A stretch of DNA of 13,443 nt from Bacteroidota bacterium (lineage in GTDB: Bacteria; Bacteroidota; Bacteroidia; Chitinophagales; Chitinophagaceae). Shown in pieces: positions 7,194-13,443 of this stretch. The position numbers and the translations under genes were made by a program. The notes under the pieces are model-generated. The model saw only the letters and a list, made by a program, of their open reading frames with translations. It was not told the origin of the DNA and did not search any database. The stretch's first letter is position 1, and each line of letters starts with the position of its first letter. The DNA is taken from positions 1-13,443 of the forward strand of contig JAEWJV010000328.1 in assembly GCA_023386395.1 (NCBI GenBank). Direction: 5' to 3'.

Positions 7194-7829
7194 CTATTTT
7201 CGCTTAAAATCTCCCCGCTTCCATGCCTGTATAAACTCCGCCCAGGCAACAGGGTTGAATATGTTTTGCGGCTGCAATTGTCCTGAATAATAATAGCGTT
7301 GCGCCTGCTGGCGTATTTGGGTATTCATCGCTTCTGTACCGTCAACCGGCAAGGTTAGCATTAAGGCTTTGCGGGTTGCTTCATCATTATTGCGGCGGGC
7401 AATTTCCAAAGCATCTGCAGGTACATCGGTATTCACAAAATCTCTTTCAAATTGAGAGCGGGTTGGCCTGGGCTTTAAAATCGTAGAAGGCAGCCAGGCT
7501 GTATCATTCACCATTAACTGGATAACATAATATTGATTGCTTTTAAGCGTGTCGGGAATGGTAAGCGTTTTATCTTTAAACCCGGTGCTGGAGAACCGGA
7601 TTTTATCTCCTTTTAAAGCGGCTATGGAAAATACGCCCTGGCTGTTGGTAATAGTGCCGCGGCCGGTACCTTCCACAATAACGCTTGTTGCATCCAAGCC
7701 ACGCAAACTGTCTGCGCTCATTACCACACCATAAAACTGAACCACAGAATCCTTGCGGGTTTGGGCATGCCCTTTCAGCGATAAGAATATCAATATTGCA
7801 AAAAGAAAATATGGTAGAAGTTTATTCAT
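7194..7829 (-). CDS. Secreted protein with carboxypeptidase-regulatory-like (CarboxypepD_reg) domain
   Basis: The 211-residue protein starts with a signal peptide (residues 1-22, cleavage likely before Gln23). Residues 29-107 form a beta-sandwich of the carboxypeptidase regulatory-like type, with the usual FYGVVMSADSLRGLDATSV and GTITNSQGVFSI pattern. This domain is familiar from the N-terminus of TonB-dependent receptors, but no receptor barrel follows. The remaining 100 residues are polar and helical, with a tail rich in aromatic and basic residues (PQNIFNPVAWAEF and WKRGDFKRK). I do not recognise the tail as a named domain. The protein is likely periplasmic or attached to the envelope; its function is unknown. 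It is divergent from mrp, with start codons 181 bp apart. TTTATTTG on the minus strand (plus-strand 7860-7867) is a weak -7 candidate 30 nt before the ATG. Confidence 0.85.
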   Translation of the reverse strand: MNKLLPYFLFAILIFLSLKGHAQTRKDSVVQFYGVVMSADSLRGLDATSVIVEGTGRGTITNSQGVFSIAALKGDKIRFSSTGFKDKTLTIPDTLKSNQYYVIQLMVNDTAWLPSTILKPRPTRSQFERDFVNTDVPADALEIARRNNDEATRKALMLTLPVDGTEAMNTQIRQQAQRYYYSGQLQPQNIFNPVAWAEFIQAWKRGDFKRK

Positions 7830-7900
7830 GCAATAAATTTAAAACAATCAATTTTTATGCAAATAAAATGATCACTTAACAAATAAACCATAAGCAGGGT

Positions 7901-7908
7901 TAACTTTG
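7901..7908 (+). promoter_or_regulatory. -7 element of the likely mrp promoter (TAACTTTG)
   Basis: This is a full TAnnTTTG match, 102 nt before the mrp ATG, so the transcript would carry a leader of about 95 nt. The -33 element is poor (TTA at 7876-7878 with a 22-nt spacer). The leader contains a 13-codon frame from the ATG at 7919, which may be chance. Confidence 0.5.
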
Positions 7909-8010
7909 CGGGCCGTACATGGTTTTTAACAAAAAAATGAGATGCACTGTAATATTTTAAAATAGAAAGATTACAGCGGCTGATTGTGATAAAGAAAAAC
8001 GCAAATTAAC

Positions 8011-9102
8011 ATGACTGAAAATGATATTCTGAAGGCTTTAAGTAAAGTGAATGAACCCGATTTGGGAAAAGATATTGTAACCCTTAACATGGTAAAAGAC
8101 CTCTCGGTAAAAGATAATGTTGTTTCTTTTACTATTGTGCTTACAACGCCGGCCTGCCCGTTAAAAGAAGTAATGCGCACAGATTGTATTCACGCTATTC
8201 AGCAATTAGATGAGGGCTTTATTGTAAATGTGAATTTTACTTCACACACAACCAGTAACCGCATTGATCCCAAAACAATTTTGCCCGGCGTAAAAAATAT
8301 TATTGCTGTGGTAAGCGGTAAAGGCGGCGTTGGCAAAAGCACGGTTGCTGCCAATCTTGCATTGGCTTTAAGCCAGCATAATGCAAAGATTGGGTTGATG
8401 GATGCTGATATTTATGGGCCCAGCGTACCCATTATGTTTGGCGTTCGCGGCGAACGGCCTATGATGCGGGATGTGAATGGCAAAGGCATGATTGTTCCGA
8501 TTGACCGTTATGGCATGAAGCTTATGAGTATTGGCTTGCTGGTGGATGAAAAAAGTGCTGTGGTTTGGCGCGGGCCAATGGCCAGCAGCGCCATTAAACA
8601 ATTTGTAACCGATGTTGACTGGGGCGAACTCGATTATCTTGTAATTGATATGCCGCCCGGCACCGGCGATATTCATCTCACCTTAATGCAAACGGTTCCT
8701 GTTACCGGCGCTGTAATTGTTACAACACCGCAAACCGTAGCACTGGCCGATGCCAAGAAAGGTATTGCCATGTTTGCACAGGCACAATTGAATGTGCCTA
8801 TCATTGGCCTGGTTGAAAATATGGCTTATTTCACGCCGGAAGAACTACCGAACAATAAGTATTATATTTTTGGAAAGGATGGCGGGAAAAATTTAGCCGA
8901 AGAATATGACCTTCCTTTTCTCGGGCAGATACCATTGGTGCAGAGCATCCGGGAAGGCGGCGACCAGGGCGTACCGGTTATGATGAGTGATGATGTAATT
9001 TCCCGTAAGGCATTTGAGAATTTCGCCAATCTTGCCACCCGCAGCATATCTATGATTAATGCTGATTTTTCTGTGGGAAAAGTGGCTGAAGTGGTGGATT
9101 GA
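8011..9102 (+). CDS. apbC: Mrp/ApbC/NBP35-family Fe-S cluster carrier ATPase
   Basis: Mrp/ApbC proteins are dimeric P-loop ATPases that carry [4Fe-4S] clusters to apoproteins in the cytosol. The 363-residue protein has an N-terminal MIP18/DUF59 domain (about 5-80), including TTPACPLKEV with Cys49, and a MinD/ParA-type ATPase domain from about residue 95. The ATPase domain shows the deviant Walker A GKGGVGKST (103-111), DADIYGPSVP (131-140) and Walker B VIDMPPGTGD (211-220). The C-terminal Cys-x-x-Cys pair of most bacterial homologues, expected after VENMAYF (268-274), is absent and replaced by TPEELPNNKYYIFG. Cys49 and Cys59 in the DUF59 domain are the only cysteines. I recall the same substitution in other Bacteroidota Mrp proteins. 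The ATG has no Shine-Dalgarno sequence. The gene stands alone; no NifU or Suf gene adjoins it here. Confidence 0.95.
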   Translation: MTENDILKALSKVNEPDLGKDIVTLNMVKDLSVKDNVVSFTIVLTTPACPLKEVMRTDCIHAIQQLDEGFIVNVNFTSHTTSNRIDPKTILPGVKNIIAVVSGKGGVGKSTVAANLALALSQHNAKIGLMDADIYGPSVPIMFGVRGERPMMRDVNGKGMIVPIDRYGMKLMSIGLLVDEKSAVVWRGPMASSAIKQFVTDVDWGELDYLVIDMPPGTGDIHLTLMQTVPVTGAVIVTTPQTVALADAKKGIAMFAQAQLNVPIIGLVENMAYFTPEELPNNKYYIFGKDGGKNLAEEYDLPFLGQIPLVQSIREGGDQGVPVMMSDDVISRKAFENFANLATRSISMINADFSVGKVAEVVD

Positions 9103-9166
9103 TTTTTAGGCGGTTGATATGATATAATGCTTCATTCTTCTTTTACTGTCGTTTAATTAATTTTTA

Positions 9167-9305
9167 AATATTCAACACTCGATAATGCAATAATCAATGT
9201 TCAATTGTAAACGCCTGCAAAATGAGTATTGAATATTGAGCATTGATTATTTGCAATTTTAAAATTAACCTTAACTAAAAGACATTGAAATATGCAATGC
9301 TCAAT
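9167..9305. repeat. Three heptamer arrays (consensus ATTGANY) in alternating orientation
   Basis: The middle array (9221-9255) reads on the plus strand as five 7-bp units, for example ATTGAAT at 9228, ATTGAGC at 9235 and ATTGATT at 9242. The left array (about 9167-9205) and the right array (9285-9305) contain similar units on the minus strand, for example GCTCAAT at 9299-9305. As a result 9186-9205 and 9235-9255 are inverted copies with one wobble position and one bulge, and 9167-9180 pairs with 9224-9237. These two pairings cross, so they cannot both form in a simple nested hairpin. Confidence 0.6.
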
Positions 9306-9390
9306 TCTCACCTGTTATAACACCGCCCACAAACTATGATTGCTTTTAAACAATTCTTCCTTTAAAAAATACAATTGCCACATACTGTGC

Positions 9391-9421
9391 TTGACTTCGC
9401 TTTTGTGGTGAAGTAACATTG
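9391..9421 (+). promoter_or_regulatory. Possible promoter of the glycosyltransferase-hemerythrin operon
   Basis: TTG (9391-9393), a 20-nt spacer and TAACATTG (9414-9421, one mismatch to TAnnTTTG) lie 37 nt before the glycosyltransferase ATG. The spacing suits the Bacteroidota -33/-7 pattern. Confidence 0.4.
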
Positions 9422-9458
9422 CCTTGTCAATTTTTAAAAACACCTTCAACACAAAGCA

Positions 9459-10826
9459 ATGAGAACAAGCATCATCAATAATGCTGTAACAACAGGTGTT
9501 TTGGAACACCAGCCAAAACGCATATTGTTTGCCAACTTTCCAGCCGACGGGCATTTTAATCCTTTAACAGGCCTTGCTGTTTATTTAAAGAAACTGGGCT
9601 ACGATGTACGTTGGTACACATCGGTTACCTACACTGAAAAATTAAGAAAACTGAACATTCGTCATTACCGTTTTATTAAAGCCAAAGAAGTTATCAATAA
9701 CAACTTCGATGAGGCTTTTCCTGAACGTACCAAACTGAAGAACAATGTAAAGAAACTGGTATATGATATTATCAATGCATTCATTCTTCGCGCCCCGGAG
9801 TATTATGAAGATATGCTCGAAATAAGAAAAAGCTTCCCGTTTGATATGGTAATATGCGATTGCGCTTTTTCCGCCATTCCTTTTATAAAAGAAAAAATAA
9901 ATGTTCCGGTGGTGGCTGTGGGCGTAATGCCATTGAATGCTACTTCAAAAGATTTACCGCCGTCTGGTTTGGGCTTAACGCCATCCAATAGTTTTTTTGG
10001 CAGAAGAAAACAGGCGCTATTGCGCTTTGTTGCCAGCAAAATATTATTTGCAAAACCCGATAGGGTAATGCAGCAGCTTTTTACTAAATATGGCATTCAT
10101 GCAAAAGGCATTAACCTGTTTGATGTATTCATCCGTAAGTCCACCATTGTGCTGCAAAGCGGCACACCGGGCTTTGAATATAAACGTAGCGACCTTGGTA
10201 AAAACATTCATTTCATAGGTGCTTTGTTGCCCTTAACGTTAAGAGAAGAAAAGCGCTGGTATAACAGCAAGATTATTGAGTATGATAAAATTGTTCTTGT
10301 AACACAGGGCACGGTTGAGAAAGATACATCAAAACTGCTGGCGCCAACGCTGGAAGCATTCAGAAATACAGACAGGCTGGTTATTGTAACCACCGGCGGA
10401 ACCGGTACGCAGGAATTAAGAAAAAAATATCCTGATGATAATTTTATTATCGAAGACTTTATTCCTTTCAACGATGTAATGCCTTATGCCGATGTGTATA
10501 TAACCAATGGCGGTTATGGCGGCGTTATGCTCGGTATTCAAAATAAGCTGCCGATGGTTGTTGCCGGTGTGCATGAAGGAAAGAATGAAATAAATGCGCG
10601 GGTTGGTTATTTTAAAATAGGCATTAACCTGCGTACCGAAACACCTGTTCCGTCGCAGATAAGGGAAAGTGTTGAACAGGTGCTGCATGATAATACTTAT
10701 GCAGCAAATGTGAAGATGCTATGCGCCGAATTCAGTCAATATAATACACATAAGCTGTGCGCACAGCACATAGAAAAAATCCTGAACAGCCAGTCCATTT
10801 TACAAAAGCAACTTATCTACAATTAA
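9459..10826 (+). CDS. GT1/MGT-family glycosyltransferase (UDP-glycosyltransferase-like)
   Basis: The 455-residue protein has the GT-B fold of UDP-glycosyltransferases and macrolide-type (MGT) enzymes, which move a sugar from a nucleotide donor to a small hydrophobic or lipid acceptor. The N-terminal Rossmann half starts at KRILFANFPADGHFNPLTGL (20-39), with the glycine-flanked His-Phe-Asn-Pro typical of the family. The C-terminal donor-binding half contains VLVTQGTVE and TNGGYGGVMLGI (from Thr349), followed by EGKNEINARV. In many GT1 enzymes the latter motif begins with His (HGG); here it is Asn350, which I also recall in Bacteroidota relatives. There is no signal peptide or membrane helix. 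The acceptor cannot be inferred. Only 21 nt separate it from the hemerythrin gene, so the two are probably co-transcribed. The first 19 residues precede the fold, but no better downstream start is evident. Confidence 0.9.
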   Translation: MRTSIINNAVTTGVLEHQPKRILFANFPADGHFNPLTGLAVYLKKLGYDVRWYTSVTYTEKLRKLNIRHYRFIKAKEVINNNFDEAFPERTKLKNNVKKLVYDIINAFILRAPEYYEDMLEIRKSFPFDMVICDCAFSAIPFIKEKINVPVVAVGVMPLNATSKDLPPSGLGLTPSNSFFGRRKQALLRFVASKILFAKPDRVMQQLFTKYGIHAKGINLFDVFIRKSTIVLQSGTPGFEYKRSDLGKNIHFIGALLPLTLREEKRWYNSKIIEYDKIVLVTQGTVEKDTSKLLAPTLEAFRNTDRLVIVTTGGTGTQELRKKYPDDNFIIEDFIPFNDVMPYADVYITNGGYGGVMLGIQNKLPMVVAGVHEGKNEINARVGYFKIGINLRTETPVPSQIRESVEQVLHDNTYAANVKMLCAEFSQYNTHKLCAQHIEKILNSQSILQKQLIYN

Positions 10827-10847
10827 AAAATATTCAAAACAAAACAT

Positions 10848-11531
10848 ATGAAACGTTACAACACATTCTACCTGATTCATAAAGCGCTCCGTGCCATGTT
10901 ATATGATACAGCTTTAACGCTGCAGCAAACAGATTTTGCAAATTATGCAGAAGCCAGGGCGGCGCTTGCAAAAATTAATGATGTGCTTTTTACTTTCGAT
11001 AATCATGCACATCATGAAGACAGTTTTATTATACCGGCCGTTGAAACCTATGAACCTGCACTGGCTGCATCTTTTGAGAAAGAACATGTGGAAGATTTGC
11101 GCATCTCCAACCGCTTAAAAAATATTATTGTTATTTACGAAAACACTTTCTTCCCCGAAGAAAGAGCCCTTTGCGGTTCTGCTATTACAAGATCGTTTAC
11201 GGAATTTCTTGTATTTAACCTTGAACATATGGCCAAGGAAGAACTGCTGCTTAACCAGGTTTTGTGGGAACATTATACCGATGAACAAATCATGACCATA
11301 CATCAGCAATTAATGGCTGTGATACCGCAGGAACACATTGAGCAAACGTCAAAATGGATGATGCGTGCCATAAGCACTGCCGATGCAGCCAACTGGCTGA
11401 AGCAGGTAAAAGCCACAGCGCCGGAATTTGTATTTGACCAGCTTATGAGTACAGCACAGGAAGAGCTGAGTGAAATACGCTTGGCAACAGTATTGGAAAT
11501 ATTGGAAGAAGAAGAGGCCGCAACGGTTTAG
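10848..11531 (+). CDS. Hemerythrin-like HHE domain protein
   Basis: The 227-residue cytosolic protein begins with a hemerythrin-type four-helix bundle (about 5-140). It has the expected ligand pattern for a non-haem di-iron centre: His11 (LIHKALR), a His/Glu cluster at 53-57 (HAHHEDSFIIP), His80 (EKEH) and His127 with Glu131 (EHMAKEE). Relatives bind oxygen or sense or detoxify nitric oxide and peroxide. The residues after about 145 form a further helical stretch (for example WMMRAISTADAANWL and an acidic LEILEEEEA end) that I do not recognise. It is the second gene of a likely two-gene operon with the glycosyltransferase and ends just before a strong terminator. Nearby genes do not show its role. 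Confidence 0.88.
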   Translation: MKRYNTFYLIHKALRAMLYDTALTLQQTDFANYAEARAALAKINDVLFTFDNHAHHEDSFIIPAVETYEPALAASFEKEHVEDLRISNRLKNIIVIYENTFFPEERALCGSAITRSFTEFLVFNLEHMAKEELLLNQVLWEHYTDEQIMTIHQQLMAVIPQEHIEQTSKWMMRAISTADAANWLKQVKATAPEFVFDQLMSTAQEELSEIRLATVLEILEEEEAATV

Positions 11532-11557
11532 TTTAGGAGAATGGGTATGTGCAATGG

Positions 11558-11588
11558 GCCCCGCAAATTTGGCGGGGCTTTTATTTTT
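11558..11588 (+). terminator. Strong intrinsic terminator of the glycosyltransferase-hemerythrin operon
   Basis: A perfect 7-bp GC-rich stem, GCCCCGC (11558-11564) with GCGGGGC (11572-11578), encloses a 7-nt loop and runs directly into TTTTATTTTT. It lies 27 nt after the hemerythrin stop codon and marks the end of the operon. Confidence 0.92.
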
Positions 11589-11594
11589 ACCTGC

Positions 11595-11630
11595 AGTTAC
11601 TGCATCGCATAAACCGTTTGATGCGTAACT
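11595..11630. repeat. 36-nt near-perfect inverted repeat upstream of the PepSY gene
   Basis: AGTTAC (11595-11600) pairs with GTAACT (11625-11630), and GCATC (11602-11606) with GATGC (11620-11624), giving 11 bp with one bulged T at 11601. The loop contains a further AAAC/GTTT pairing (11611-11614 and 11616-11619). No T tract follows, so it is not a standard terminator. It lies 153 nt before the PepSY start codon and just after the previous terminator. Confidence 0.6.
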
Positions 11631-11783
11631 TAAATTGAATGTTAGAATATAATTATAAATGCACTGCGCGGTCTTAGTTTCCTTATTTCGTAAAGTTTTT
11701 TCCTGATTAATATAAAAATTTGCGCTTTTTCAAAACATTTTTGCGGCACGATCAATCGAGAAGCTGTTTGCAAAGAACTAAGA

Positions 11784-12956
11784 ATGGCATTAACATTTAA
11801 AAAAATTATTGGAAAATTACATTTATGGCTTGGGCTTGCTTCAGGGCTTATTATTGTATTCCTGGGATTAACGGGATGCATTCTTGCTTTTGAGCAGGAA
11901 ATAAAGTCGGTTACGCAGCCATATCTTTATGTGGAAGAAAGCAACCAGCCCGTTTTACCGCCCAGTAAACTGCAGCAAATTGCAGTAGCTGCACTTCCCG
12001 ATAAATTGCCACACAGCGTTTCTTACCCCGATAAAGGCAGATCTGCACAGGTTGTGTTTTATAATCCGGAGCCTGAGTATTACTATACGGTTTATATCAA
12101 CCAGTACACAGGACAGGTTTTAAAGGTAAAAAACGAAGATGCCGGCTTTTTCAGGATAGTGCTGATGGGGCATTATTATTTATGGCTTCCGCCGGCCATA
12201 GGGCAGCCCATTTTGGCCACAGCCACTTTAATCTTTCTTGTAATGCTTATAAGCGGCATTGTTTTGTGGTGGCCGAAAAATAAAGCAGCCCGTAAACAGC
12301 GCTTTTCTGTAAAATGGAATGCCACATTTAAGCGCAAAAATTATGACCTGCATAATGTGCTGGGTTTTTATGTGAGCTGGATAGCCATCTTTATTGCTGT
12401 TACCGGGCTTGTATGGGGTTTCCAGTGGTTTGCCAAATCATTGTACTGGACCACTTCAGGCGGTAAACAATTAGTGGAATTTTATGAGCCTGTTTCTGAA
12501 AAACCGGGCAAGGCTGTTATAAGTGCCAGTGCTCCTGCAATTGATAAAGTATGGCAGAAAATGAATATTGATTATCCCACTGCCGAAGTGATTGAAGTGC
12601 ATATTCCCGGCAATGCCTCTGCAGCTATAGAAGCCGTTGCTAACCCTGATGCGGGCACTTACTGGAAAGCCGATTATATTTATTTTGATCAATATTCTTT
12701 AAAGGAAATCAATGTAACCCACCCGTATGGCCGGTATGCCAATGCCGGCGCTGCCGATAAAATTATGCGCATGAATTATGATGTGCATACCGGCGCAGTC
12801 TTAGGTATTACGGGTAAAATAATCGCCTTCTTTGCAAGCCTTATTGCGGCAAGCCTGCCCGTAACCGGCTTTCTCATCTGGCGCGGAAGGCATAAAAAGA
12901 AAAAAGTTGTCAAACCAGCCATCGTAAAAAAAAGGGAATTGGTTGCAGCCGTATAA
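11784..12956 (+). CDS. PepSY-associated transmembrane (PepSY_TM) protein, iron-uptake type
   Basis: The 390-residue inner-membrane protein has four predicted helices at about 13-36, 141-163, 192-215 and 343-366, with large periplasmic segments between helices 1 and 2 (PepSY-like) and between helices 3 and 4. Four His sit at helix ends: His13 (KLHLWLGL), His130 (MGHYYLWL), His190 (YDLHNVLGF) and His335 (YDVHTGAVLG). This is the pattern of a di-haem reductase-like family, and haem binding is inferred. PepSY_TM proteins often stand next to TonB-dependent siderophore receptors and are thought to help reduce or release imported iron, but no receptor is present here. CATTTTTG near 11740 is a one-mismatch -7 candidate. 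The C-terminus is a Lys-rich cytosolic tail. The gene follows an upstream terminator and stands alone. Confidence 0.92.
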   Translation: MALTFKKIIGKLHLWLGLASGLIIVFLGLTGCILAFEQEIKSVTQPYLYVEESNQPVLPPSKLQQIAVAALPDKLPHSVSYPDKGRSAQVVFYNPEPEYYYTVYINQYTGQVLKVKNEDAGFFRIVLMGHYYLWLPPAIGQPILATATLIFLVMLISGIVLWWPKNKAARKQRFSVKWNATFKRKNYDLHNVLGFYVSWIAIFIAVTGLVWGFQWFAKSLYWTTSGGKQLVEFYEPVSEKPGKAVISASAPAIDKVWQKMNIDYPTAEVIEVHIPGNASAAIEAVANPDAGTYWKADYIYFDQYSLKEINVTHPYGRYANAGAADKIMRMNYDVHTGAVLGITGKIIAFFASLIAASLPVTGFLIWRGRHKKKKVVKPAIVKKRELVAAV

Positions 12957-13054
12957 CAACGCCTTTCTAAATGCCATTTCTTCTAAAATATAATGCCTGC
13001 AGCTAAGAGGATATTTTTTATTAACGCCGGCAGCTTCTGAGAATATCCGTTAAA

Positions 13055-13086
13055 TTGCCTGTTCGTTAAACCACGGCTAATGTTTG
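13055..13086 (+). promoter_or_regulatory. Probable promoter with a very short leader, secreted-protein gene
   Basis: TTG (13055-13057), a 21-nt spacer and AATGTTTG (13079-13086, one mismatch to TAnnTTTG) end seven bases before the ATG at 13094. Transcription would begin within a few bases of the start codon. Confidence 0.45.
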
Positions 13087-13093
13087 CAGGCGC

Positions 13094-13443
13094 ATGAATA
13101 AAATTTCATTTTTAAGGTTCGTACTGTGTACCGGCATTTATTTTTTTCCTTCTAAAATAATTCAATGCCAGGTTTGCACGGGAAGCCTTGGCGACCCTGC
13201 CGTAAACATTACTTTCGGAAATAGCGCCGGCAGCGCTTCATCGTATGTGCCCACATCCGGGTATACTTACATAGCTTCCGATTGTCCCAACGATGGTTTT
13301 TATACAATTACCCGTTCAACTTCCGGTTGTTTTGGAAATACCTGGCATACGGTTGCAAAAGATCATACCGGCAACGGTAATTTTATGCTGGTAAATGCTT
13401 CCATTGAACCGGGCGAGTTTTTTCTTTCCAACGTAACCAACCT
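13094..13443 (+). CDS. N-terminus of a large secreted protein, likely a type IX secretion substrate (partial)
   Basis: The frame is open from the ATG at 13094 to the right edge (117 codons seen). It begins with a basic, hydrophobic signal sequence (about residues 1-25) ending before Gln-Val-Cys. The mature start (CTGSLGDPAVNITFG) and the following DCPNDGFYTI, NCFGNTWHTV-like, DHTGNGNFMLVNAS and PGEFF blocks are ones I recognise from large Bacteroidota surface proteins. These commonly carry PKD-like repeats and end in a gliding-motility-associated or type IX secretion C-terminal domain. That end lies outside the window, so the secretion route is inferred. The sequence contains four Cys in this part of the mature chain (for example the pair near DCPNDG and GCFGN), which may form disulfides. 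The Cys before Gln is a poor lipobox, so a lipoprotein is unlikely. Confidence 0.75.
   Translation, partial: MNKISFLRFVLCTGIYFFPSKIIQCQVCTGSLGDPAVNITFGNSAGSASSYVPTSGYTYIASDCPNDGFYTITRSTSGCFGNTWHTVAKDHTGNGNFMLVNASIEPGEFFLSNVTN

Larger units (their letters stand above)
9103..9458. other. 356-bp spacer with heptamer arrays and the glycosyltransferase promoter
   Basis: No gene or RNA is recognised in this AT-rich spacer. It holds the three heptamer arrays described separately (9167-9305) and, near its right end, the promoter of the glycosyltransferase gene. I see no terminator hairpin directly after mrp. Confidence 0.5.

Noticed and set aside
7537..7879. Plus-strand short frames opposite the secreted regulatory-like protein
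   Set aside because: They overlap a gene with a clear signal peptide and domain, and their peptides show no features of their own.
9167..9305. Possible CRISPR array
   Set aside because: Units are 7 bp, degenerate, contiguous and in both orientations. There are no spacers and no cas genes.
12995..13061. GCCTG/GCCGG recurring every 31 bp before the last gene
   Set aside because: Only the first ten bases of two copies agree well (GCCTGCAGCT and GCCGGCAGCT), and the third copy shares just five, so chance is likely.

Overview
The window reads as chromosomal DNA of a Bacteroidota bacterium, most likely of the Chitinophagaceae/Chitinophagales type. This is an inference from several signs. Promoter-like TAnnTTTG (-7) elements stand upstream of several genes. 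Start codons sit in A-rich leaders without Shine-Dalgarno sequences. Predicted signal peptides end just before Gln. The MutS, Mrp and Nudix sequences look like those of this phylum, and the last gene starts like a type IX secretion substrate. No phage, integrase, transposase, CRISPR array or resistance gene is visible.

Layout: 1-558 is a gene-poor spacer with a perfect 19-nt palindrome at the left edge and an unrecognised frame running off that edge on the minus strand. 559-2646 encodes a secreted GH29 alpha-L-fucosidase with three accessory domains. A minus-strand tRNA-Arg(ACG) (2851-2927) follows, with its own promoter and terminator. Then come a YfiT/BstA-type DinB metalloenzyme (3081-3608), a Nudix hydrolase (3839-4423) and mutS (4559-7159). 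A minus-strand secreted carboxypeptidase-regulatory-like protein (7194-7829) converges on mutS and is divergent from mrp/apbC (8011-9102). A repeat-filled spacer (9103-9458) precedes a likely two-gene operon of a GT1/MGT-type glycosyltransferase (9459-10826) and a hemerythrin-domain protein (10848-11531), which ends in a clear intrinsic terminator. A PepSY-TM membrane protein (11784-12956) and the first 117 codons of a large secreted protein (13094 to the right edge) complete the window.

Most genes are separate transcription units for housekeeping (mismatch repair, Fe-S carrier, tRNA, Nudix and thiol-transferase functions), with envelope or secreted functions between them. The only strong operon is glycosyltransferase plus hemerythrin.

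I see no convincing new multi-gene system. The most unusual signals are non-coding. Degenerate short tandem arrays with periods of 6 to 8 bp occur in three spacers, and in one they alternate in orientation. The mutS promoter element lies only five bases before the start codon, which suggests a leaderless mRNA, and one array abuts that promoter. A 36-nt near-perfect hairpin stands upstream of the PepSY gene. Mrp lacks the usual Cys pair that bridges an Fe-S cluster.
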